From the NCBI RefSeq assembly GCF_019898765.1, contig NZ_JAIOKB010000001.1, positions 620,001 to 684,000 of the forward strand: a stretch of 64,000 nucleotides of DNA. Reading direction: 5' to 3'. The position numbers and the translations under genes are program-made. Of the stretch, positions 19,935 to 29,526 are shown piece by piece. The DNA is from Sphingomonas yunnanensis. Lineage in GTDB: Bacteria > Pseudomonadota > Alphaproteobacteria > Sphingomonadales > Sphingomonadaceae. The notes beneath the pieces are model-generated. The model made no database searches and was not told the origin of the DNA. It worked only from the letters and a program-made list of their open reading frames with translations. Position 1 is the stretch's first letter. Every line of letters starts with the position of its first letter.

Positions 19935-20459
19935 CTACACCGCCCGTCCGTACACGCGATCGTCGTGCCATGTCGCGCCGACGAGGAAGCGGCGCTCGCC
20001 CGCGACGGTGAAGCCGTGCTTCTCGTAGAAGCGATGCGCGCGCCGGTTCCCGCCGTACACGCCCAGCAGCACGCGTCCGCACCCGGCCGCCCGCGCGTCG
20101 GCGAGTGCGCGTGCGATCAGCGCTGCGCCGAGCCCGGTACCGTGATACGGCGCCAGCACGTAGATCCGCTTGAGCTCGATGTCGCCGTCACGCCGCGCAA
20201 CCGGCAGATCGGGTGCGGTGAGCAGCGTATAGCCGACCGGCGCCGCACCGGGCTCGATCTCGGCCAGGGTCGCGACCCCGCCCGCGACGATGTAGCGCGC
20301 GAACGCCGCAGGGCTGCTGTTGCGCGCGACATGGGCGACGATGTCGGCGCCGTCGAGCACGCCCGCGAACGCCTCCAGGAAGGTCGCGCCCGCGATCAGC
20401 GCGAGCGCGTCCGCGTCCGCCGCGCCGGCGCGGCGCAGTCGCCACGCCGGCGCTGTCAT
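19935..20459 (-). CDS. GNAT-family N-acetyltransferase
   Basis: A 174-residue acetyltransferase of the GNAT fold. The acetyl-CoA loop is visible as RIYVLAPYHGTGLGAALI, and the C-terminal NRRAHRFYEKHGFTVAGER matches motif B. The acceptor substrate cannot be told from sequence; it resembles the broad RimI/YncA-like group. Start ATG 20459 is taken because it follows the ndk stop by one base and gives a normal N-terminus; the longer open frame upstream is ndk shadow. It is probably co-transcribed with ndk. Confidence 0.88.
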   Translation of the reverse strand: MTAPAWRLRRAGAADADALALIAGATFLEAFAGVLDGADIVAHVARNSSPAAFARYIVAGGVATLAEIEPGAAPVGYTLLTAPDLPVARRDGDIELKRIYVLAPYHGTGLGAALIARALADARAAGCGRVLLGVYGGNRRAHRFYEKHGFTVAGERRFLVGATWHDDRVYGRAV

Positions 20460-20460
20460 C

Positions 20461-20883
20461 TCAGCCGACCAGCTCTTCCGGCTTGAAGAAGTAGGCGATC
20501 TCGATCGCGGCATTCTCGTCCGAGTCGGAGCCGTGCACCGTGTTGGCCTCGATCGACTCGGCCAGCTCCTTGCGGATCGTCCCCGGCGCGGCGTTCTCGG
20601 GGTTGGTGGCGCCCATGATGTCGCGGTTGCGCTGCACCGCATTCTCGCCCTCGAGCACCTGGACCACGACCGGACCCGAGATCATGAAGCCGACCAGATC
20701 GTTGAAGAACGGACGGTCCTTGTGGACGGCATAGAAGCCCTGGGCCTGTTCCTCGGTCATCTGAATACGCTTGGACGCGACGACGCGGAGCCCCGCCTCC
20801 TCGAGCATCTTGGTGACCGCGCCGGTCAGGTTACGACGCGTCGCGTCGGGCTTGATGATCGAGAAGGTACGGTTCGCGGCCAT
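20461..20883 (-). CDS. ndk: Nucleoside diphosphate kinase
   Basis: A 140-residue enzyme that balances NTP and dNTP pools through a phospho-histidine intermediate. The N-terminus [18 protein letters not shown] and the active-site His117 in [12 protein letters not shown] are canonical. Start ATG 20883 gives the exact family length; an earlier GTG/ATG two to three codons upstream is possible. It lies 74 bases downstream of holC on the same strand. Confidence 0.97.
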   Translation of the reverse strand: MAANRTFSIIKPDATRRNLTGAVTKMLEEAGLRVVASKRIQMTEEQAQGFYAVHKDRPFFNDLVGFMISGPVVVQVLEGENAVQRNRDIMGATNPENAAPGTIRKELAESIEANTVHGSDSDENAAIEIAYFFKPEELVG

Positions 20884-20957
20884 GACGGTCACGGGCTCCT
20901 GCTGATAGATAAGGGAAGTGGCGCTCCACTAGGCGGGGGCGTGACGCGAGGCAAGCG

Positions 20958-21434
20958 CTACGCCGCCTGCTCCCAGCGCCCGCTCTCATTCTGTTTCCAG
21001 TAGCGCCGCGTCACACCGGGACGCTCCGCCAGCGCTTTCCACGCCGCGCGCGCGGGCGCGATCCGATCCTCGGCGAAGAAGTGGAAGACGCGGTCGAAGT
21101 CGAGCGCGTCGTCGCGCCACTCGCCGTCGACCAGCGCGACGTGGCGCGCACCGTTGGCGGCATCGAGCGCGCCCGTGATCAGCACCGGCTGGCGACCGTC
21201 GTCTGCCTCACCCAGCCGTGCGTGCGGCAGGAAGCTCGACGGCGCGTAGCTCCACAGCAGCCGATCGAGCGCGAGGCGCTGCTCCGCCTCGGCGGCGACG
21301 ATCAGCAGCCGCGCACCATTCGCCACTACTTTCTCCGCCACCTGCGGCAGCGCGCGTTCGAGCGGCATCCGAGTCAGGTGGTAGAAATCCACCTGCACGG
21401 TCCGCTCGCCCGGCTCGCCCCCCACCGCGCTCAC
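20958..21434 (-). CDS. holC: DNA polymerase III chi subunit
   Basis: A 158-residue HolC protein of the clamp-loader complex, which contacts SSB. Visible family features are VDFYHLTRMPLERALPQVAE, the middle LLWSYAPSSFLPHAR and the C-terminal RYWKQNESGRWEQ. The start is a GTG at 21434, overlapping the pepA stop in GTGA; an internal GTG just before VDFYHL could also serve. The pepA-holC order is conserved across Proteobacteria. Confidence 0.93.
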   Translation of the reverse strand: MSAVGGEPGERTVQVDFYHLTRMPLERALPQVAEKVVANGARLLIVAAEAEQRLALDRLLWSYAPSSFLPHARLGEADDGRQPVLITGALDAANGARHVALVDGEWRDDALDFDRVFHFFAEDRIAPARAAWKALAERPGVTRRYWKQNESGRWEQAA

Positions 21435-22885
21435 CCCTCGCAGGTGTCCGCGACGAAGCGGTCGAGCACGCGCACGCCATAACCCGTGGCGCCCTTGGCC
21501 CAGGTCGGCCCGTCCTTGTCGGCCCAGACCATGCCCGCGATATCGAGGTGCGCCCAGGCGACGCCGGCGTCGACGAAGCGCTGGAGGAACTGCGCCGCGG
21601 TGATCGAGCCGGCACCGCGCGGCCCGACGTTCTTCACGTCGGCGATCGGCGAGTCGATCAGCCGGTCATAGGCGTCGGCGAGCGGGAATCGCCACAGCTG
21701 GTCGCCCGAGGTGCGCCCGGCGGCGAGCAGCGCATCGGCCAGCGCCTCGTCGTTGCTGAAGAGACCACCATATTCGTTGCCGAGGCTGACGATCATCGCG
21801 CCGGTCAGCGTCGCGAGATCGACGATCCGCGTCGGCTTGTGCTCACGCTGCACCCAGGTGAGACAGTCGCACAGCACCAGCCGCCCTTCCGCGTCGGTGT
21901 TGATCACCTCGACGGTCTGGCCCGACATGGTGGTGACGACGTCTCCCGGGCGCTGCGCGTTGCCGTCGGGCATGTTCTCGACCAGCCCCATCACGCCGAT
22001 GACATTGGCCTTGGCACCACGCTTCGCCAGCGCGAGCATCGCGCCCGCCACCGCGGCGGCGCCGCCCATGTCCCACTTCATGTCCTCCATGCCCGCGGCG
22101 GGCTTGATCGAGATGCCGCCGGTGTCGAAGGTGACGCCCTTGCCGACCAGCGCGGTGAGTGGGACACCCTCCCCCCCACCGCTCCACCGCAGCGCGAGAA
22201 TGCGCGCCTCGCGGCGCGAACCCTGGCTGACGCCGAGCAGCGCTCCCATGCCGAGGGCGCGCATCTCCTCCTCGGTCAGCACCGTCGCCTCGAGGCCCAG
22301 CCCGTCCACCGCTCCGAGCACGCGCTCGACGAAGGTCTCGGGATAGAGGATGTTGGGCGGCAGCGTGGCGAGCAGCCGTGCCAGCGCGACGCCGTCGGTC
22401 ACCGCGGCGCGATCGCGCCAGGCGGCGTCGCTCCCCACCACGGTGAGCGAGGCCAGCGTCGGCTTCTGCTTGTCGGACAGCTTGGTGCGATATTCGTCGA
22501 AGCGCCACGCGCGCTGCGCCGCGCCCGCCGCGAAGCGCGCCGCCGCCAGCGGTGCCGCGGCGCCGAGGTCCGCCACCGCCGCGGTGACGCCGCTGGTGAG
22601 CAGCCGCGCGGTCAGCGCGCCACCCGCGCGCTCGTAGGCGGCGTCGTCGCCCGCGCCGACGCCGAGCAGCAGCACGCGCCGGGTGCCGCTTTCACCGGGG
22701 ACGAACAGCTCGGCGACGCCGCCCGCCTCGCCGTCGAAGCGCTGGCCCGCGGCCGCCGCGGCGAGCAGTGCGTCGGCGCCGTCGACCAGCCCGGCGGTGC
22801 CGCCTCCCTTCGGTACCGGCAGCGCCAGCACCTCACCCGGGACGGGGGCGGTATCGGGCCGGGTGGCGGCGAACGCGATCTTCAT
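21431..22885 (-). CDS. pepA: Leucyl aminopeptidase (M17)
   Basis: A 484-residue cytosolic dinuclear-metal aminopeptidase. The C-terminal catalytic domain has LVGKGVTFDTGGISIKP, DMGGAAAV and the M17 signature NTDAEGRLVL, which together provide the metal ligands Lys, Asp and Glu. The N-terminal alpha/beta domain is present. The start is ATG 22885 (MKIAFAATR); an upstream in-frame ATG at 22906 would add seven residues. It is divergent from lptD across 145 bases and translationally coupled to holC. Confidence 0.96.
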   Translation of the reverse strand: MKIAFAATRPDTAPVPGEVLALPVPKGGGTAGLVDGADALLAAAAAGQRFDGEAGGVAELFVPGESGTRRVLLLGVGAGDDAAYERAGGALTARLLTSGVTAAVADLGAAAPLAAARFAAGAAQRAWRFDEYRTKLSDKQKPTLASLTVVGSDAAWRDRAAVTDGVALARLLATLPPNILYPETFVERVLGAVDGLGLEATVLTEEEMRALGMGALLGVSQGSRREARILALRWSGGGEGVPLTALVGKGVTFDTGGISIKPAAGMEDMKWDMGGAAAVAGAMLALAKRGAKANVIGVMGLVENMPDGNAQRPGDVVTTMSGQTVEVINTDAEGRLVLCDCLTWVQREHKPTRIVDLATLTGAMIVSLGNEYGGLFSNDEALADALLAAGRTSGDQLWRFPLADAYDRLIDSPIADVKNVGPRGAGSITAAQFLQRFVDAGVAWAHLDIAGMVWADKDGPTWAKGATGYGVRVLDRFVADTCEG

Positions 22886-23030
22886 GCGACTGTCCTTCTC
22901 GATCATGCGCGTTGAATAGGCCCGAGCGCGTGAACTGGCAAAGCGTTGCAGCCACGCCTGCGCGATGCGATAGGGCGGCGTTGCGCCGTCGCCATCCCGG
23001 CCGCGCGCGCGGGGGTGCAACGGGAGCGAC

Positions 23031-25265
23031 GTGACGCGTAACGATCTTCTCGCCGGCGGTGCGCTGTGGCTGCTCGCCACCGCCCCGGCCGCGGCGCAGG
23101 CGCCGGGCGCGCCGGCCACGCCCCTCGCCTCGTCGTCCGCGCCGGGGACGACGACCGAGACCGAGCGGGTCCAGTTCAGCGCGACCGCGCTCGAATATGA
23201 CACCAACGCCGACGTCGTCACCGCCACCGGCGAGGTGCGGATGACGCGCGGCGCGGACCGGCTACGCGCCGAGCGTGTTGTATGGAACCGCAAGACCGGC
23301 AAGGTGGTGGCGACCGGCAACGTCGCAGTGACCGATCCCGAGGGCGACATCGCCTATGGCGACTCGATCGAGCTGACCGACACGTTGCGCGACGGCGTGG
23401 TCGACAATCTGCTGGTGGTGCTCGAGCAGGGCGGCCGGCTCGCCGCGGTGCGCGGCACGCGCGAGCCGAGCGGCATCTACAATCTCGACCACGCGGTCTA
23501 TTCGCCCTGCGCCGTGACCGACTCGGACGGGTGCCCGAAAGAGCCCGCGTGGAAGATCACCGCGGTCAAGGTGACCTATGACGCCGACCGCCAGCGCGTC
23601 TCCTACGAGGGCGCGCGCTTCCATCTCTTCGGCCTGACCAGCCCGTCCCTGCCGCGCTTCAGTCACTCGATCGCCCAGAGCAACGACAGCGGCCTGCTCA
23701 CCCCGTCGATCGGTCTCACCCGCCTCAACGGCGCCGAGCTGGTGCTGCCGTTCAACTTCGCGCTCGGGCCGAACCGCTCGCTCGTCGTCGCGCCGCACCT
23801 GTTCTCGTCCGAGGTGCCGATGCTCGAGGCGCGCTACAGCGCGGTCAACGAGCTCGGCGCCTATTCGATCGCGGGCTACGCCACCAGCAGCCGGCGCAGC
23901 GACGACCTATCGAGCGGCTTCGTCTCGGACACGACGCGCGCCTTCCGCGGCTATCTCGACGGCAGCGGGCGGTTTCAGCTCGATCCCAACTGGAGCCTCT
24001 CGGGCTCGATGCGGATCGTGACCGACCGCACTTTCCTCCGGCGCTACGATATCTCCAACGACGACCGGCTCCGCACCACGATCGCGCTCGAACGGATTGA
24101 CACCGACAGCTATCTCTCGCTCGCCGGTTGGGCGGTGCAGACGCTGCGCGTCGGCGACCGCCAGGGCATGCAGCCGGTAGCGCTGCCCGAGCTGGACTAT
24201 CGCCGCCGCATCACCGACGCACCGCTCGGCGGCGTGCTCCAGCTTCAGTTCAACACGCTCGCGATCGGCCGCCGCGCGGGTCAGGACACGCAGCGCGCCT
24301 TCGCCAGCGCGCGATGGGACTGGCGCGGCGTCACCGTCATGGGTCAGGAGGTGACGCTCACCGCTTTCGCCCGCGGCGATGCCTACAATTCGGACGATAC
24401 GGTCGCCACCGCGGTCGACCAGTATCGCGGCGTCGAGGGCTTCCAGACGCGCGCGATCGGCGCGCTCGCCGCGGACGTGCGCTGGCCCTTCGTCGGCGAG
24501 CTGTTCGGCGGCTTGCAGCGCTTTTCGCCGCGGGTGCAGGTGGTCGCCACGCCGCGCACCCGCAATATCCAGGTGCCCAACGAGGACGCGCGCGCGGTCG
24601 ATCTCGAGGACTCGAACCTGTTCGCACTCAACCGCTTCCCCGGCTATGACCGATGGGAGGACTCGAGCCGAGTGACCTATGGTGCGGACTGGTCGCTCGA
24701 TCTGCCGGGCATCGCGATCACCACGAACGTCGGCCAGAGTTACCGGCTCAACTCGCGGCCGAGCATCCTGCCGGACGGCACCGGCCTGTCCGACCGCTTC
24801 TCCGACATCGTCGGCCGCACGAACGTGCGGATCGGCGAGTTCGTCACGCTCACGCACCGCTACCGACTGGACAAGGACAATCTCGCGGTGCGCCGCAACG
24901 AGCTGGACGCTACGGTCGGCTCGCGCCGGACCTACGCGACCGTCGGCTATCTCCGCCTCAACCGCAATATCACCGAGCTCGAGGATCTGCAGGACCGCGA
25001 GGAAGTCCGCGCCGGCGGCCGCGTCGCCTTCGCGCGCTTCTGGTCGCTGTGGGGCTCGGCGGTCGTCGACCTCACCGACCGCGCCGAAGATCCGCTGTCG
25101 CAGGCCGATGGTTTCACCCCGATCCGGCACCGGCTCGGCGTCGCTTATCAGGACGATTGTCTCGAATTGGGCGTGACGTGGAAGCGCGACTATCGCACCG
25201 TCGGCGATGCCCGCCGCGGCGACAGTTACCTGTTGACGCTTTCCTTCAAGAACCTCGGCCGCTAA
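23031..25265 (+). CDS. lptD: LPS-assembly protein LptD
   Basis: A 744-residue outer-membrane beta-barrel that inserts lipopolysaccharide, working with LptE. A signal peptide (cleavage after about AAAQA) is followed by an OstA/LptA-like N-domain (about 45-160; VVTATGEVRMTRGADRLRAE) and a long barrel ending in SYLLTLSFKNLGR. The two cysteines SPCAVTDSDGCPKEP near 160-170 could form a disulfide. The start is GTG 23031, which directly precedes the hydrophobic signal. It heads the lptD-surA-pdxA-rsmA block found in many Proteobacteria. Confidence 0.95.
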   Translation: MTRNDLLAGGALWLLATAPAAAQAPGAPATPLASSSAPGTTTETERVQFSATALEYDTNADVVTATGEVRMTRGADRLRAERVVWNRKTGKVVATGNVAVTDPEGDIAYGDSIELTDTLRDGVVDNLLVVLEQGGRLAAVRGTREPSGIYNLDHAVYSPCAVTDSDGCPKEPAWKITAVKVTYDADRQRVSYEGARFHLFGLTSPSLPRFSHSIAQSNDSGLLTPSIGLTRLNGAELVLPFNFALGPNRSLVVAPHLFSSEVPMLEARYSAVNELGAYSIAGYATSSRRSDDLSSGFVSDTTRAFRGYLDGSGRFQLDPNWSLSGSMRIVTDRTFLRRYDISNDDRLRTTIALERIDTDSYLSLAGWAVQTLRVGDRQGMQPVALPELDYRRRITDAPLGGVLQLQFNTLAIGRRAGQDTQRAFASARWDWRGVTVMGQEVTLTAFARGDAYNSDDTVATAVDQYRGVEGFQTRAIGALAADVRWPFVGELFGGLQRFSPRVQVVATPRTRNIQVPNEDARAVDLEDSNLFALNRFPGYDRWEDSSRVTYGADWSLDLPGIAITTNVGQSYRLNSRPSILPDGTGLSDRFSDIVGRTNVRIGEFVTLTHRYRLDKDNLAVRRNELDATVGSRRTYATVGYLRLNRNITELEDLQDREEVRAGGRVAFARFWSLWGSAVVDLTDRAEDPLSQADGFTPIRHRLGVAYQDDCLELGVTWKRDYRTVGDARRGDSYLLTLSFKNLGR

Positions 25266-25376
25266 GCCCCTGTTCAGTTCGCTCCAGGCAGGAACGGCCG
25301 CTGCGGCCCTTGTCCGGGCGCCGTGGTGGACGCGATCGACGTGCGGCGACGCGATAAGGATTTCGAGACGAACGTG

Positions 25377-26771
25377 ATGACCAAGACGAGGGGCGCGGCG
25401 CTGACCCGCCGGTTGCTGGCGGCGCTGCTGATGGTGGGAACGGCCGGCGTGGCGATCGCGCAGACCGCCGCGCAGCAGGTCGGCGCCGACCAGGACGGCG
25501 CCGAGCAGGAGGCGCAGGGCGTCGATCCGACCGGGCTCGGCCTGCCAGCCAACCTTCAGGTCTTCGGCAACGTCGATCCGAACATCCGCAAGGCGACCGC
25601 CATCGTCAACGAGGCGGTGATCACGCGCACCGACGTCGACCAGCGCGTCGCGCTGATCGCCGCCGCCAACAACGTCAAGCTCTCGGATCAGGAGCGCGAG
25701 CGGCTCCAGCTCCAGGTGCTTCGTCAGCTCATCGACGAGACGCTGGAGATCCAGCAGGCCAAGACGGCCGAGGTCACGATCACCAAGGATCAGATCGACC
25801 AGAGCTTCGCCCGGGTCGCGCGCAACTTCGGCAAGACGCCCGAGCAGTTCGCCGCCTTCCTGCGCGAGAACGGCTCGTCGGACCGCTCGATCCGCCGCCA
25901 GATCGAGGGCGAGCTGGCGTGGAGCCGTTATCTCAGCAAACGGGTCGAGCCGTTCGTCAACGTCGGCGACGAGGAGGTGAAGGCGATCCTCGACCGGCTC
26001 GAGGCGGCCAAAGGTACCGAGGAATTCCACCTCAACGAGATCTATCTCGCCGCCACGCCCGACCGGCAGGAGCAGGTGTTCACCAATGCCCGCCAGCTGA
26101 TCGCGCAGATCGGCCAGGGCAAGGCGCCGTTCGCCTATTTCGCGCGCAACTTCTCCGAGGCATCGACCCGCGGCGTCGGCGGCGATCTCGGCTGGGTGCG
26201 CGCCGCGCAGCTGCCCGACGCGCTGGCCCAGGCGGCGACGACGATGCAGGTCGGCCAGGTCGCCGGACCGGTGGCGACGCCCGGCGGCTTCTCGATCCTG
26301 TACCTGGTCGACAAGCGCCGCGTCGGCAGCGCCGACCCGCGCGACTCGAAGCTCAGCCTCAAGCAGCTGACGATCAAGTTCCCCAACGGGACCACCCAGG
26401 CGCAGGCAACCGCGCGCACCTCGGCCTTCGCCGAGGCGATCCAGAAGCTGCAGGGCTGCGGCTCGGTCGACAAGGTCGCCGGCACGCTCAACGCCGAGGT
26501 GGTCAACAACGACGCGATCCGCATCCGCGACCTGCCGCCGCAGCTGCAGAACATCATGGTCAACCTGCAGGTCGGCCAGGCGACCCCGCCGTTCGGCTCG
26601 CCGACCGAGGGCGTACGCACGCTGGTGCTGTGCGGCCGCGACGAAGCGCAGGGCGGTCAGCTGCCCGGCGCGCAGCAGGTGCAGAACCAGCTCGAGCAGC
26701 AGCGCGTCAACCTGCGTGCGCAGCAGGCGCTCCGCGACCTCCGTCGCGACGCGGTGATCGAGTATCGCTGA
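25377..26771 (+). CDS. surA: SurA-type periplasmic peptidyl-prolyl isomerase
   Basis: A 464-residue periplasmic chaperone for outer-membrane proteins. Order: signal peptide (RRLLAALLMVGTAGVAIAQ), a Q/E-rich linker, a SurA_N chaperone domain (NEAVITRTDVDQRVALIA), and a parvulin PPIC domain around 250-340 (EFHLNEIYLAA, FSEASTRGVGGDLGWV, GGFSILYLVDKR). Only one parvulin domain is clear. The start ATG 25377 follows GATAAGGA by 15-20 bases and gives a proper signal peptide; the frame upstream to 25323 lacks one. Position after lptD supports the assignment. Confidence 0.93.
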   Translation: MTKTRGAALTRRLLAALLMVGTAGVAIAQTAAQQVGADQDGAEQEAQGVDPTGLGLPANLQVFGNVDPNIRKATAIVNEAVITRTDVDQRVALIAAANNVKLSDQERERLQLQVLRQLIDETLEIQQAKTAEVTITKDQIDQSFARVARNFGKTPEQFAAFLRENGSSDRSIRRQIEGELAWSRYLSKRVEPFVNVGDEEVKAILDRLEAAKGTEEFHLNEIYLAATPDRQEQVFTNARQLIAQIGQGKAPFAYFARNFSEASTRGVGGDLGWVRAAQLPDALAQAATTMQVGQVAGPVATPGGFSILYLVDKRRVGSADPRDSKLSLKQLTIKFPNGTTQAQATARTSAFAEAIQKLQGCGSVDKVAGTLNAEVVNNDAIRIRDLPPQLQNIMVNLQVGQATPPFGSPTEGVRTLVLCGRDEAQGGQLPGAQQVQNQLEQQRVNLRAQQALRDLRRDAVIEYR

Positions 26772-26781
26772 GGACCGCCGC

Positions 26782-27783
26782 GTGACCCAGCCGATCGTCA
26801 TCTCGATGGGGGATCCCGCGGGGATCGGGCCGGAGACGATCGCCAAGGCGTGGATGGAGCGCGAGTCGCGAGCGCTCGCACCGTTCGTGGCGGTCGGTGA
26901 CGTGCGCGCGGTGGCGCGCGTATGGGACGGGCCGATCGCGCCGGTGAGCGACCTGGCCGCGGTTGACCGCATCTTCGCCGAGGCGCTGCCGGTGCTCACC
27001 GTGCAGGACGCGGGCGAGATCGTGCCGGGTCAGCCAGACGCCGACGGCGCGCGCTGCGCGCTCCATGCGCTGGAGCTCGCCGCAGGGCTGGTGCGCTCGG
27101 GCGCTGGGCGCGCGTTGGTGACCGGGCCCGTCTCCAAGTCGCAGCTCTACGGCGTCGGCTTCACGCATCCGGGCCAGACCGAGTTCGTCGCCGAGCGCTG
27201 CGGCATCGCGCGCGACAATGCCGTGATGATGCTCGCCGGGCCAGGACTGCGCGTGGTGCCGATCACGACGCACGTGGCGCTTGCCTCGGTGTCGGGGCTG
27301 CTGAGCGTCGACTTGATCGTCGCCAAGGCGCGGGTCACCGCGCGGGGGCTGACACGCAACTTCGGCATCACCGCACCGCGGCTGGCCTTCGCGGGCTTCA
27401 ACCCGCACGCGGGCGAGGACGGCGCGATGGGGCGCGAGGAGATCGATGTGATCCGCCCCGCGATCGAGCAGCTCGTCGCCGAGGGCATCGACGCGCGCGG
27501 CCCCTTCCCGGCCGACACGATGTTCCACGCCCGCGCGCGCGAACATTATGACGTCGCGCTGTGCTGTTATCATGACCAGGCACTGGTGCCGCTGAAGACG
27601 CTCTATTTCGACGACGGGGTCAACATCACGCTGGGGCTGCCGATCGTCCGCACCTCGCCCGATCACGGCACCGCCTTCGGCATCGCCGGCACGGGCGTGG
27701 CGCATCCCGGCGCGACGATCGCCGCGATCGCGATGGCGGACGCCGCGGCCCAGCAGCGCGCGCGCTGCGCCCAGCCGGCGTGA
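26782..27783 (+). CDS. pdxA: 4-hydroxythreonine-4-phosphate dehydrogenase
   Basis: A 333-residue metal-dependent NAD(P) dehydrogenase of the DXP-dependent vitamin B6 pathway. The N-terminal [18 protein letters not shown], the metal His region [20 protein letters not shown] and [16 protein letters not shown] with [15 protein letters not shown] are canonical. The start is GTG 26782, ten bases after the surA stop. Its stop overlaps the rsmA start (GTGA). Confidence 0.97.
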   Translation: MTQPIVISMGDPAGIGPETIAKAWMERESRALAPFVAVGDVRAVARVWDGPIAPVSDLAAVDRIFAEALPVLTVQDAGEIVPGQPDADGARCALHALELAAGLVRSGAGRALVTGPVSKSQLYGVGFTHPGQTEFVAERCGIARDNAVMMLAGPGLRVVPITTHVALASVSGLLSVDLIVAKARVTARGLTRNFGITAPRLAFAGFNPHAGEDGAMGREEIDVIRPAIEQLVAEGIDARGPFPADTMFHARAREHYDVALCCYHDQALVPLKTLYFDDGVNITLGLPIVRTSPDHGTAFGIAGTGVAHPGATIAAIAMADAAAQQRARCAQPA

Positions 27784-28625
27784 GCGACCCGCCCGCGCCG
27801 GTGGCGCTGCCACCGCTGCGCGACGTCATCGCGCGCCACGGTCTCAACGCCTCCAAGGCGCTGGGGCAGAATTTCCTGTTCGACTCGCAGCTGCTCGCCC
27901 GCATCGCGCGCGTGCCGGGTGATCTCGCCGGCGCGGAGGTGCTCGAGGTCGGCCCCGGCCCCGGCGGCCTGACCCGCGCGCTGCTCGCCGCGGGCGCGCG
28001 GGTCACCGCGATCGAGCGCGACCGCCGCTGCATCCCCGCGCTGGCCGAGCTCGGCGCGGCCTTCCCGAAACAGCTTGAGGTGATCGAGGGCGACGCCACC
28101 GCGATCGACGCGCGCGCGCTGTTCACCACCGCGCCGCACATCGTCTCGAACCTGCCCTATAACGTCGGCACCGCTCTGTTGGTCGGCTGGCTCTCGGCCG
28201 AGTGGCGCCCGTGGTGGCAGTCGCTCACGCTGATGTTCCAGCGCGAGGTGGCGGAGCGGATCGTCGCGCCGGCCGGCGGCGACGCTTATGGCCGGCTGGC
28301 GGTGCTGGCACAGTGGCGCGCGAGCGCGCGCATCGCCATGCCGGTGCACCGCTCCGCCTTCACGCCGCCGCCCAAGGTAATGTCGGCCGTCGTCCACATC
28401 GTGCCCGAGGAGGCGCCGGCCGGCATGCGGCTGGAGACGCTCGAGCGGCTGACCGCGGCGGCATTCGGGCAGCGCCGCAAGATGCTGCGGCAGAGCCTGC
28501 GCGGCGTGCCCGGCGCGATCGCGGCGGCCGAGGCGGAGGGGATCGATCCGACTCGCCGGGCGGAGACGGTCAGCGTCGCCGAGTTCGTCGCGGTGGCGCG
28601 GCGGCTCAACGGTGAGCGGAGCTGA
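27780..28625 (+). CDS. rsmA: 16S rRNA dimethyladenosine transferase (KsgA)
   Basis: A 281-residue SAM-dependent methylase that dimethylates two adjacent adenosines near the 3-prime end of 16S rRNA in late 30S assembly. SAM motif I reads [15 protein letters not shown], with IERDRR at the ribose position, and the catalytic motif IV is [20 protein letters not shown] is the usual N-terminal signature. The GTG start at 27780 overlaps the pdxA stop. The downstream gap holds two palindromic repeats. Confidence 0.97.
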   Translation: MSDPPAPVALPPLRDVIARHGLNASKALGQNFLFDSQLLARIARVPGDLAGAEVLEVGPGPGGLTRALLAAGARVTAIERDRRCIPALAELGAAFPKQLEVIEGDATAIDARALFTTAPHIVSNLPYNVGTALLVGWLSAEWRPWWQSLTLMFQREVAERIVAPAGGDAYGRLAVLAQWRASARIAMPVHRSAFTPPPKVMSAVVHIVPEEAPAGMRLETLERLTAAAFGQRRKMLRQSLRGVPGAIAAAEAEGIDPTRRAETVSVAEFVAVARRLNGERS

Positions 28626-28709
28626 ACTGCCGGGCCGACGCGGGGCAAGCGCCGTCAGCCTCCGAGCGCCCGATCAATTAGAGTGTGAACCACCCGGCTT
28701 GAACCATCG

Positions 28710-28787
28710 TGCTCCTGCGCACGCAGGAGCCCAGAACGGCGGGCGATAGCGTTGCTGGCTCTGGGCTCCGGCGCATGCCGGAGCAGG
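28710..28787. repeat. REP/BIME-like inverted pair, family A variant
   Basis: The left arm GCTCCTGCGCACGCAGGAGC is a perfect 20-base palindrome, followed by CCAG. About 30 bases on, CTGGGCTCCGGC..GCCGGAGC faces it. The same arm sequence recurs at 52825-52902. Confidence 0.8.
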
Positions 28788-28900
28788 CCTACGAGTCGAT
28801 GGAGCAGGCTGGAACGCTCACGCCCTCAAGAAATCGTCGCTCCGGCATCGACGCGCATCCATGGTGTCGCGTTGACAGAGGTCGTTGCTCCCGCGGCGAC

Positions 28901-28930
28901 ATGGATCCCGGCTCAGGGCCGGGATGACGA
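28901..28930. repeat. REP-like single hairpin, family B
   Basis: ATGGATCCCGGCTCAGGGCC leads into GGGATGACG. The arms GGATCCCGGC and GCCGGGATGA match family B, but no second copy faces it nearby. Confidence 0.65.
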
Positions 28931-28974
28931 GAGGCGCCTGGTTGCCCATCGGCACCACTCGCGAGCGATGCCCC

Positions 28975-29451
28975 TCAGATGAACTCGATCTTCGACACCA
29001 CATAGTAGCGGTCACCCGCGGGCACCGCGACCTCGACCTCGTCGTCCACGCTGCGCCCGATCAGCGCGCGGCCGAGCGGTGAGTTGTAGCTGATGCGGCC
29101 GGTCTTGGCGTCGGCCTCGGTCTGGCCGACGATCTGGTAGCGCACCGGCTTGTCGTCCTCGTCGATCAGCGTGACGGTCGCGCCGAAGACGATCTTGTCG
29201 CCCGACAGGTCGCGCGGGTCGATGATCTGCGCGCGGCTGAGCTTGTCCTCGATGTCGGCGATCGACGCCTCGATCTGGCCCTGGCGCTCCTTGGCGGCGT
29301 GATATTCCGCGTTCTCGGAGAGATCGCCGTGCGCGCGGGCTTCCTCGATCGCGTCGACGATCTGCGGCCGCTCGGTCTTGAGGCGCTTGAGATCGGCGTT
29401 CAGCTTCTCATAGCCCTCCTGCAGCATCGGCATCTTCTCGACCGTCGCCAT
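28975..29451 (-). CDS. greA: Transcription elongation factor GreA
   Basis: A 158-residue factor that rescues backtracked RNA polymerase by stimulating transcript cleavage. The N-terminal coiled coil ([20 protein letters not shown]) has the acidic tip [15 protein letters not shown]. The C-terminal FKBP-like domain ends [15 protein letters not shown]. The length is canonical. It follows carB on the same strand after 75 bases that contain a strong hairpin, so it may be partly insulated from the car genes. Confidence 0.97.
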   Translation of the reverse strand: MATVEKMPMLQEGYEKLNADLKRLKTERPQIVDAIEEARAHGDLSENAEYHAAKERQGQIEASIADIEDKLSRAQIIDPRDLSGDKIVFGATVTLIDEDDKPVRYQIVGQTEADAKTGRISYNSPLGRALIGRSVDDEVEVAVPAGDRYYVVSKIEFI

Positions 29452-29479
29452 CGTCTATCCTTCGAATAACACCCCCCGA

Positions 29480-29501
29480 GCGGTCGCGTCGTCGCGACCG
29501 C
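29480..29501. terminator. GC-rich hairpin between carB and greA
   Basis: GCGGTCGCG-TCGT-CGCGACCGC is a perfect 9-base-pair stem with a 4-base loop. It lies between the carB start side's end and greA. There is no U-tract on the minus strand (it reads CTCGGGGGGTG), so an intrinsic terminator is doubtful; attenuation or mRNA stability are alternatives. Confidence 0.45.
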
Positions 29502-29526
29502 CCGCACCATCCGGATTGTCTGGGGA

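Larger units (their letters stand above)
28626..28974. other. Convergent intergenic gap with repeats, no gene seen
   Basis: This 349-base gap separates rsmA (plus) and greA (minus). Short open frames on both strands lack ribosome-binding sites and family features. Apart from the repeats at 28710-28787 and 28901-28930 I see no promoter or RNA gene. Confidence 0.7.
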